Below are positions 28,686 through 34,986 of a DNA stretch of 64,000 bases, piece by piece. The DNA lies in NCBI RefSeq assembly GCF_902506555.1, contig NZ_LR732707.1:1364804-1428803 (forward strand). Reading direction: 5' to 3'. The stretch's first letter is position 1; the number at the start of each line of letters is the position of its first letter. The position numbers and the translations under genes are program-made. This DNA is from Sphingorhabdus sp. 109. Lineage in GTDB: Bacteria; Pseudomonadota; Alphaproteobacteria; Sphingomonadales; Sphingomonadaceae. Below the pieces are notes generated by a model. That model did no database searches and was not told the DNA's origin. It saw only the letters and a list, made by a program, of their open reading frames with translations.

Positions 28686-29870
28686 TCAGTCCAGATTCTT
28701 CAGCAGAAAATAGGGGGATGCGGTTTCGCCGACCAGGCTGATCACATCGCGCATATTCATCGCGAAACTGTCATAGCAGGCAAGGCTGTCCCCCGGCATG
28801 AGATAAGGATCCCTGCCGTCACGATCGTCCTGACGGACCAGTTTTTCAACCGAGCGCTGGATCACCACCGATTGGCCGCTGATCGGGTTGCGGGACATCA
28901 GCACTACTTTTCGCGCCGCGTTCATCGCCGATCCGCCAACACAATTGGCGGCCACCATCGCCTGGGACAACCGTGTACCATATGGCAGGTTGGTCGCGTC
29001 GCGGTTTATCGCGGACGAGGCGTTGTTGCTGGCTGGCCGAGACAGGTTGGACATATAGACCCTGATCCCCGGAGCCGTGATTTGCGATGGTTTGACCAGA
29101 TCATCCTGAAAACAGGCCCGCGATCCGACAATCACCCGGTCGTTAGCCGTCAGCGCGATATCCTCAATTGCGCTGCCATAGATCGCGCCATTCAAATCTA
29201 TCTTCGTCCATTGCTTTCCCCGAACAAGATATACAGCGGAGAGATCGGCATCGGGCCGGACACCCCCGGCGGCGCGCAATGTGGTCGTCAATGACCGGTT
29301 CGCATTGCTGTCGCCGGAATCGCTATTGCTCAGATTGACACCGCGGGTTTCCGGATTGCGTTCGCCCACCCGGATCATTCCCGGCTCGAACACCGCGCCG
29401 CTGACGGCAACGCTAATTCCGCCCAGTTCGAGCAGTTGCAGCCGGACGCTGTTCCGCAAGCCCCGGATGAGCCCCGCCTCGACCAGTTCGCTTGCAATGG
29501 CCCTTTCCGCCTCGACGATGGACCGTCCGGCCAATAGGATTGTTACACGACCGTCCAGCGTGATCGTGCCGTTCGCGGCCAGCACATAGGTTCGTGACAG
29601 GCTGTCCTCATCGCCGGCCACTTTCAAACGGACCCGATCGCCGGATGCCAGAAGATCCGGAGTGCTGGCAAACATATGCGATGCGACCTGGCCGCCCGCA
29701 AGCAGATCAGCCGGAGTCATCGTCGCGTGGCATGAGCGAAAGCCCTCGCCGGTCGCTTCGACCTGCTGCGGCGCATATTGGCTGCCAATGGCATTCGCCG
29801 GCCGTTCCATGGTCGCGCAGCCACCGAGAAGCGATGCCGTGATCAGGATTGCGATAGTCTTGTGGGTCAT
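28686..29870 (-). CDS. Outer-membrane polysaccharide export lipoprotein (Wza-like)
   Basis: A 394-residue export lipoprotein with lipobox LLGGC at residue about 18. The Poly_export domain follows (LASGDRVRLKVAGDEDSLSRTYVLAANGTITLD), then SLBB-like segments (ISVAVSGAVFEPGMIRVGE; YMSNLSRPASNN) and a C-terminal region with LMPGDSLACYDS. It would form the outer-membrane channel for the polysaccharide. First gene of the leftward Wza-Wzz-Wzy operon, with a perfect sigma-54 promoter 35-50 bases upstream. Confidence 0.9.
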   Translation of the reverse strand: MTHKTIAILITASLLGGCATMERPANAIGSQYAPQQVEATGEGFRSCHATMTPADLLAGGQVASHMFASTPDLLASGDRVRLKVAGDEDSLSRTYVLAANGTITLDGRVTILLAGRSIVEAERAIASELVEAGLIRGLRNSVRLQLLELGGISVAVSGAVFEPGMIRVGERNPETRGVNLSNSDSGDSNANRSLTTTLRAAGGVRPDADLSAVYLVRGKQWTKIDLNGAIYGSAIEDIALTANDRVIVGSRACFQDDLVKPSQITAPGIRVYMSNLSRPASNNASSAINRDATNLPYGTRLSQAMVAANCVGGSAMNAARKVVLMSRNPISGQSVVIQRSVEKLVRQDDRDGRDPYLMPGDSLACYDSFAMNMRDVISLVGETASPYFLLKNLD

Positions 29871-29904
29871 GATGTCACCTGCAAATTGAGTTCAGGTCAT
29901 CCTT

Positions 29905-29920
29905 TGCAATCGCCGTGCCA
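29905..29920 (-). promoter_or_regulatory. Sigma-54 (-24/-12) promoter for wza-wzz-wzy
   Basis: Minus strand TGGCACG-N4-TTGCA is a perfect consensus match. The start point would be near 29893, 23 bases upstream of the Wza ATG at 29870. Confidence 0.88.
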
Positions 29921-30004
29921 GTAGCTGTTTTGCAGGACTTACGATGGTTAACATTCCGATAATGCGAATTATTCTGGTCGGTATTTGCAATTTGCAAAGG
30001 TTTT

Positions 30005-30019
30005 ATCGCATATTGCGAA
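30005..30019. promoter_or_regulatory. Candidate enhancer (UAS) B
   Basis: ATCGCA-TAT-TGCGAA matches UAS A (TTCGCA-N3-TGCGAA) with one mismatch and the same 3-base spacer. It lies about 92 bp from the leftward and about 70 bp from the rightward sigma-54 promoter. Further half-sites are TGCGAA at 29963 and TTCGCA at 30073. Confidence 0.6.
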
Positions 30020-30081
30020 TAGATCTTGTTGCAAAATGCAGGTCTTGAGCAAGACTTCGCGGAATTCAGCCATTCGCATTT

Positions 30082-30097
30082 TGGCATGGAAGATGCT
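30082..30097 (+). promoter_or_regulatory. Sigma-54 (-24/-12) promoter for the H-NOX-activator operon
   Basis: TGGCATG-N4-ATGCT keeps the GG and GC dinucleotides at correct spacing. The start point would be near 30109, 30 bases before the H-NOX ATG at 30139. The activator would thus control its own operon. Confidence 0.7.
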
Positions 30098-30138
30098 TTG
30101 AACCGGTTAACAACCGGAATAAAAAGGAATGGAACAAG

Positions 30139-30669
30139 ATGAAGGGTATAATTTTTACGGAATTGGTTCGGTTCATGGAACAGGTCCAGTCACCGGAATT
30201 CGCCGATCAGGTAATCTCCGGAGCCGCGCTTCCCAATGATGGTGCGTTTACCTCGATCGGCAATTATCCGGCAGATTATGCCCTCGCCATGGTTGGCCAG
30301 GCGTCCGAACAATCCGGTATCGAAGCCACCGAGCTCTGCCGTCTGTTCGGCAAATATCTCTATGATCGATTCAACATCTTATACCCGCATATCATGGAAT
30401 CCTACAAGTCGGCCGAAGCACTGTTGACCCATGTCGGCAGCCATATTCATACCGAAGTCTGTGTGCTCTACCCCGATGCGCGGCCTCCCCAGGTCACGGC
30501 GGACGTACAGGAAGGCCAGACGGTCATTCGCTACCAGTCGCATCGCCCCATGGCCGCGATCGCCCATGGACTGGTCCAGGGATGCATGGAACATTATGAT
30601 GACCGGCGTTCACTCGACTGGGAATGTGCCGTTGATGGGAAGTCGGCCATTTTCACGATAAAGGGATAA
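30139..30669 (+). CDS. H-NOX heme nitric-oxide-binding sensor protein
   Basis: A 176-residue stand-alone H-NOX (HNOB) protein, a soluble heme sensor for NO in bacteria. The N-terminus MKGIIFTELVRFMEQ is the family hallmark. The proximal heme ligand should be His104 in SHIHTEVCVLYPDARPP. The heme-propionate motif YxSxR is intact as Tyr132-Gln-Ser134-His-Arg136. No distal-pocket Tyr for O2 binding is obvious, so NO selectivity is likely. Four bases separate it from the sigma-54 activator gene. H-NOX proteins usually act on a partner histidine kinase or cyclic-di-GMP enzyme; none lies beside it, but the soluble hybrid kinase at 17446 is a candidate. The sigma-54 promoter at 30082 drives it. Confidence 0.93.
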   Translation: MKGIIFTELVRFMEQVQSPEFADQVISGAALPNDGAFTSIGNYPADYALAMVGQASEQSGIEATELCRLFGKYLYDRFNILYPHIMESYKSAEALLTHVGSHIHTEVCVLYPDARPPQVTADVQEGQTVIRYQSHRPMAAIAHGLVQGCMEHYDDRRSLDWECAVDGKSAIFTIKG

Positions 30670-30673
30670 ATTT

Positions 30674-32113
30674 GTGTCCAGTCACAAGATATTGATCATC
30701 GAAGACATCGCGTCGCTGTCGATCGCCTATGCGGGCCATCTGGAAACGGCGGGATTCCATTGCGTCATTGTCGACAATCTTGCCGATGCCAATATCGAAC
30801 TGGGTCGCGAAGATTCCGGCTTTTCAGCAGTCTTGCTGGATTTGCAATTGCCCGACGGCAACGGTCTGGACTGGCTCGAGAATAACGGGGCTATCCTGTC
30901 GGAAGTCTCGGTGATCGTCGCCACGGCGGACGGTTCGATCAACCGGGCCATCGATGCGATGCGTCTCGGCGCCTATGATTTCATGGTCAAGCCGCTCTCC
31001 CCCACCCGTCTGGTAACGGTCATGAAAGGCGCTGTCGAAGTCACAAAATCGGTTCGTACCGATGAGGATAAGGCGCCGGAGAACGGTTCGGGAGCCACCG
31101 ACTTTGCAGGTTTTATTGGCGCCAGCCCGCCCATGCAGGAAGTCTATCGCCAGATTAAGAATGTCGCCAATTCAAAGGCTACGGTGTTCATTACCGGCGA
31201 AAGTGGCACCGGCAAGGAAGTGTGCGCCGACGCGATCCACAAGGCGGGACCAAGAGCAAAAAAACCCTTTGTCGCGATAAATTGCGGTGCGATCCCCGAG
31301 GATCTTCTGGAATCAGAACTTTTCGGTCATTTGAAAGGCTCTTTTACCGGCGCGATCACGGATCGGGTTGGCGCGGTGCAGGCCGCACACGGTGGCACAT
31401 TGTTTCTCGACGAGATTTGCGAAATGCAGTTGAAGCTGCAGGTCAAGCTGCTGCGCTTCCTTCAGACGGGTACGGTTCAGAGAGTGGGCGCAACCCAGGC
31501 CGAGGATGTAGATGTGCGCATCATCTGCGCGACTAACCGCAATCCGGCGCGGGAAGTCGAACAGGGGCGCTTCCGGGAAGATCTCTACTATCGGCTCGCC
31601 GTAGTTCCGATCGGCCTTCCCCCGCTGCGGGAAAGAGGCAGCGATATCACATTGATCGCCAATTCCTTCCTGATGCGATTTGCAGAAGAGGAAGGGAAGA
31701 AATTCCTGCCGCTGAGCGCGAGCCTGGCAGAAAGCTTCGAGCGCCACAACTGGCCCGGCAATGTCCGCGAGTTACAGAATCTGATGCGCCGGGCGGCAGT
31801 CATGTTTCCCGGCCCGCATCTGGACTCGAGCCTGCTGCCGGAATTTGTCGACCAGACCGCGCCGGTGCCCGAACGCCCCTCTTTAGCGCCGGAGCCGGCA
31901 ATCGCGCGGGCAGCGTCTATCGATCCGGAACCGTTCGACGGGTTGAGCAAACTGGATGGCATGACATTGGACCAGATCGAGCGACTGGTCGTCGAACGAG
32001 CGGTTTGCAGATGCGATGGCAGCCTGACCAAAGCGGCGAGACAACTGGGCGTAAGCCCGTCGACGCTCTACCGGAAACGCGAAAAGTGGGATATGGCTGC
32101 GTCGGAAGCCTAA
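30674..32113 (+). CDS. Sigma-54-dependent response regulator (REC-AAA-Fis; NtrC/LuxO class)
   Basis: A 479-residue enhancer-binding protein. REC domain: IIED acidic pocket, phospho-Asp56 in LLDLQLPDGNG, VKPLSP. AAA+ domain: Walker A GESGTGKEV, the sigma-54 contact loop as GSFTGA instead of GAFTGA, Walker B GGTLFLDEI, R-finger region REDLYYRLAVV. The C-terminal Fis helix-turn-helix is DGSLTKAARQLGVSPSTLYRK. The start is GTG 30674 with AAGGGA seven bases upstream. It is co-transcribed with H-NOX. I infer it activates the four sigma-54 promoters around the exopolysaccharide genes, including its own. Its cognate kinase is not in the operon. Confidence 0.95.
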   Translation: MSSHKILIIEDIASLSIAYAGHLETAGFHCVIVDNLADANIELGREDSGFSAVLLDLQLPDGNGLDWLENNGAILSEVSVIVATADGSINRAIDAMRLGAYDFMVKPLSPTRLVTVMKGAVEVTKSVRTDEDKAPENGSGATDFAGFIGASPPMQEVYRQIKNVANSKATVFITGESGTGKEVCADAIHKAGPRAKKPFVAINCGAIPEDLLESELFGHLKGSFTGAITDRVGAVQAAHGGTLFLDEICEMQLKLQVKLLRFLQTGTVQRVGATQAEDVDVRIICATNRNPAREVEQGRFREDLYYRLAVVPIGLPPLRERGSDITLIANSFLMRFAEEEGKKFLPLSASLAESFERHNWPGNVRELQNLMRRAAVMFPGPHLDSSLLPEFVDQTAPVPERPSLAPEPAIARAASIDPEPFDGLSKLDGMTLDQIERLVVERAVCRCDGSLTKAARQLGVSPSTLYRKREKWDMAASEA

Positions 32114-32119
32114 CGCAAG

Positions 32120-32746
32120 CTAGTTCGACACGAGATAATAAGACACGGGGCGGCTCTCACTGGTCCGGATATCGATCTGATATCGCTCGGTGAACAGCGG
32201 CAGCCATTCGCAGTTCGCCGGCTTCAACGACGTAAGCCGGCTGCAGATTTTCCTTCCCTCGCCGTCACTAATCTCGATCGACACCGGTTTCGATGAAGCC
32301 GGCACCAGCGCCACAGATGCCTTTTTCCCCGCGAGAAATATCTGGTTGATACTGACCCGCGACGTTGCCGAGACCACCCCCTTTTTATAGGATGGACCTA
32401 GCGCCCTGCCGCGATAGACTGCTGGCGGAGTCGATGGATCGATCACGCTGGCCTGCCGGCTCCAGCTTTCCGACAGATCGTCATGCTGATCATCGTCCGG
32501 CCTGGCACCCAGATTGTCCAGCTTCCCGGCAGCCGCGCGCAACCCGGCCGCGTCGGCATTCCTCTGGGCCACCTGCCCGGCAATGATCGCGTCGGCCGTG
32601 CGAGTCACCGCGCTGGTAGCGTCCGGTGCCACGACAGGTTCGGACTGGGGCGGCGATGGTTTCTCAGCCACATTCGTTGCCCTGCCATTGCAGGCTGAGA
32701 GAAACCATAGCACCCCCGCCAGGGCCACAATCGACCGGTTCTTCAC
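32120..32746 (-). CDS. Lipoprotein of unknown function in a two-component operon
   Basis: About 208 residues. I chose GTG 32746 (GGAG site 8 bases upstream), giving MKNRSIVALAG... with lipobox LSAC. The mature protein has a Pro/Thr/Ala-rich linker, then a C-terminal beta-rich domain of about 90 residues with two Cys (KICSRL, ANCEW) that might form a disulphide, and a YQIDIRTSE strand. It starts one base after the kinase stop, so it is the third gene of the regulator-kinase operon. A sensory or envelope role is plausible. No family is recognised. Confidence 0.72.
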   Translation of the reverse strand: MKNRSIVALAGVLWFLSACNGRATNVAEKPSPPQSEPVVAPDATSAVTRTADAIIAGQVAQRNADAAGLRAAAGKLDNLGARPDDDQHDDLSESWSRQASVIDPSTPPAVYRGRALGPSYKKGVVSATSRVSINQIFLAGKKASVALVPASSKPVSIEISDGEGRKICSRLTSLKPANCEWLPLFTERYQIDIRTSESRPVSYYLVSN

Positions 32747-32747
32747 A

Positions 32748-34085
32748 TCAGGCACTCCCTTCCGGTTTGATCTCGAACAACGCTCCCGGTCCGGCATCCC
32801 GGCAGACTATGATCAGCCCGTTCCGTTCGGCCAGCGCCTGTGAAAGTGCGAGACCGAGGCCGTGCCCCTGCGCCCCGTTGGTATCGATACGAACGAAACG
32901 CTCGAAAATCTTCTCGCGCATATTCTCCGGAACACCGGGACCATTGTCCCGCACAGTGATAACCGGCCCCGGTTGCAGGACAAGTTCGACCTCCCCGCCT
33001 TTGGGCGTATATTTCAGGGCATTGTCGAGCAGATTAGACAGAATTCGCTGGATATGGGCGGGATTGGCCATCATCTTGACCCCGGGCGCAATATCGGTGC
33101 CAAATTTTATTTCCAGATCCTCGGCGCTTTCGGCGAACAGTTCGGTGATTTCGGCTGCGATTTTCGAGATGTCGCACTCCGATAATCCGCTACGGTCCCC
33201 AATTTGAGCGCGACTCGAAGCTATGTCGAGCAGCGAATCCAGCATGGCGATAATATCGCGAATATCCTGCCGCGCCCGTCCGAGCGCTTCGCTGTGCAGC
33301 GGGTCCGTGCTCTGGCCGATGGCCGTGACCAGACGGTTGTCCAGATGCATCAGCGGCGTCCGCAATTCGTGGGCAGTGTGATCCGAAATATCCCGGTGCG
33401 CGGAAATCAGCGACGCAACACGTTCGATCATGGCATTGCCATGCTCCGATAACTGGTCCAGTTCGTCTCCCCGCCAGTCGACCGGGATGGTTGCGGCCAG
33501 ATTGCCGCTGCCGATTTCGCGAAATGCATCATTCATGCTGTCAAGCCGGGTCCTGAGCCGGCGGGTTGCATAATGGCCGATCATGCTGAAGATCAGCACC
33601 AGCAGAACCCCGGCGACGAGAAAGGCGGTTCTGATCCGCGCCAGCAAGGCTGAACGAGCCAACGTGTCGCGCCCGACCAGCAGTTTCAGGTCAGGATTCA
33701 GCTGCGTGGCACGCCCGTAGACCTGCGTTCCGTCCGCCAGCCGGAAAAACCCTGCTTCGGAATTTTCCGACGACAGTTCCGGCCAGGAGTGTAGATTGCC
33801 AATGATTGCTCGCCCGCTTGGCGACGCGAGCAGATAATAGCGCTTGTCGTCAGGCGATTGCAATGCCAGCCGGTCCGAAATCCGCTGGCTCAGTTCGCTG
33901 CCGCCCCCGGTGATGTAAATATCGGCAAGACCGGCAATATCCGTATCGACGCTGCGCGCCATCTGCTCGCGGAATTCGCTTCGTACGATCCATTCCGTCA
34001 TCGCGAACAGGGCTGCGGAAGACAATATCGACACGATGATGACGACCAGACTCAATCGACCGAACAAGGATGACAGTAATTTCAT
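32748..34085 (-). CDS. Membrane sensor histidine kinase
   Basis: A kinase of about 445 residues. Two membrane helices (residues about 10-30 and about 165-187) flank a periplasmic domain of about 130 residues. A HAMP domain follows (MNDAFREIGSGNLAATIPVDWRGDELDQL). HisKA has DHTAHELRTPL. The ATPase shows N-box LSNLLDNALKYT, G1 VRDNGPGVPE and G2 GAQGHGLGLALSQAL. The ATG at 34085 lies two bases after the upstream regulator's stop; the longer frame overlaps that gene. It is the partner of the OmpR-type regulator at 34088. Confidence 0.93.
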   Translation of the reverse strand: MKLLSSLFGRLSLVVIIVSILSSAALFAMTEWIVRSEFREQMARSVDTDIAGLADIYITGGGSELSQRISDRLALQSPDDKRYYLLASPSGRAIIGNLHSWPELSSENSEAGFFRLADGTQVYGRATQLNPDLKLLVGRDTLARSALLARIRTAFLVAGVLLVLIFSMIGHYATRRLRTRLDSMNDAFREIGSGNLAATIPVDWRGDELDQLSEHGNAMIERVASLISAHRDISDHTAHELRTPLMHLDNRLVTAIGQSTDPLHSEALGRARQDIRDIIAMLDSLLDIASSRAQIGDRSGLSECDISKIAAEITELFAESAEDLEIKFGTDIAPGVKMMANPAHIQRILSNLLDNALKYTPKGGEVELVLQPGPVITVRDNGPGVPENMREKIFERFVRIDTNGAQGHGLGLALSQALAERNGLIIVCRDAGPGALFEIKPEGSA

Positions 34086-34087
34086 GA

Positions 34088-34771
34088 TCAGACGGCGTGG
34101 AGCCGGTAACCTGCGCCCCAGATCGTCTCGAGCACCGGCTGGTCGAAACCTTCTTCGAGTTTGCGCCGGAGCCGCCCGACATTGACGTCTATGACGTTGG
34201 TCTGCGGATCGAATTTCAGGTTCCAGACGTTCAGCAACAGCATTTCGCGAGTGACGATCTCCCCGGCATTCTGCATGAAATACCGGAACAGATCGAATTC
34301 TTTGGGGCTGAGTGCGAGATGCCTGCCCTGGCGGTGCGCGGTTCGTGCCTTGATATGGCATTCCATATCACCGAAAATGATCACCGCGCTATGGGATTGC
34401 CCGCTGGCCCGCCGGTGCAAAGCCCGAACCCGTGCGATCAGTTCCTCTTGCTCAAACGGCTTGGCGAGATAGTCATCGACTCCGGCATCCAGGCCCTCGA
34501 TCCGGTTTTCCGTGCGGCCCAAGGCCGACAGCATCAGCACCGGAATATCGACACCGGCCTCGCGTAATTTGCCGACAATCTCGATACCGCTCATGTCCGG
34601 TAGCATCCGGTCGAGAATCACGAGGTCGAATTGCGAACCGGAAGCTAGCCGCAGACCGTCACTCCCGTCAGCCGCCCAGACTGTTGTGGCGCCGGTCTTG
34701 GCCAGTGCGGCGGAAACCATCTCCGCCGTCTGCGCGTCATCCTCGATATGCAGAATGTTAAGACCCGGCAT
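34088..34771 (-). CDS. OmpR/PhoB-family response regulator
   Basis: A 227-residue regulator. REC domain: HIEDD acidic pocket, phospho-Asp in LVILDRMLPDMSG, Lys in YLAKPFEQEEL. The C-terminal winged helix is LALSPKEFDLFRYFMQN, TREMLLLNVW and DVNVGRLRRKLE, ending in TIWGAGYRLHAV. First gene of a regulator-kinase-lipoprotein operon. An operator-like element lies 72 bp upstream (34843), and similar elements lie upstream of 38859 and 44101, suggesting a local regulon and autoregulation. Confidence 0.95.
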   Translation of the reverse strand: MPGLNILHIEDDAQTAEMVSAALAKTGATTVWAADGSDGLRLASGSQFDLVILDRMLPDMSGIEIVGKLREAGVDIPVLMLSALGRTENRIEGLDAGVDDYLAKPFEQEELIARVRALHRRASGQSHSAVIIFGDMECHIKARTAHRQGRHLALSPKEFDLFRYFMQNAGEIVTREMLLLNVWNLKFDPQTNVIDVNVGRLRRKLEEGFDQPVLETIWGAGYRLHAV

Positions 34772-34842
34772 GAAATTGGCTCATCTTCAGATATGATTGA
34801 TTCATGGCTAGACCCATAGCATCTTCAGCTCAAGATGGAGCA

Positions 34843-34860
34843 GTGACAAATGCTGTTAGA
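34843..34860 (-). promoter_or_regulatory. Operator-like element 1 (regulator operon / CHAT gene)
   Basis: Minus strand TCTAACAGCATTTGTCAC differs at only two of 18 bases from the element at 38943. The second half-site 21 bases on is weak. It is 72 bp upstream of the regulator start and 127 bp upstream of the CHAT start. Confidence 0.55.
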
Positions 34861-34986
34861 AAATGCCAACCAACAGTTTGCAAACATGCGTTTTCTTTCA
34901 TAGAATTGGCGCGGACGCTTACCGGTTTCGACTTTTGCCAGCAATGGCCAGGCGATAATCAGCATTGTTGGAAGAGGTTGCAGAAA

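Noticed and set aside
19750-32113. Possibility of a PEP-CTERM/exosortase-type EPS locus
   Set aside because: No exosortase, PEP-CTERM motif protein, PrsK-type kinase or PrsT-like TPR protein is seen in the window.
34876-34885. Palindrome GTTTGCAAAC upstream of the CHAT gene
   Set aside because: Only 10 bp and no second copy at a comparable position; chance is likely.
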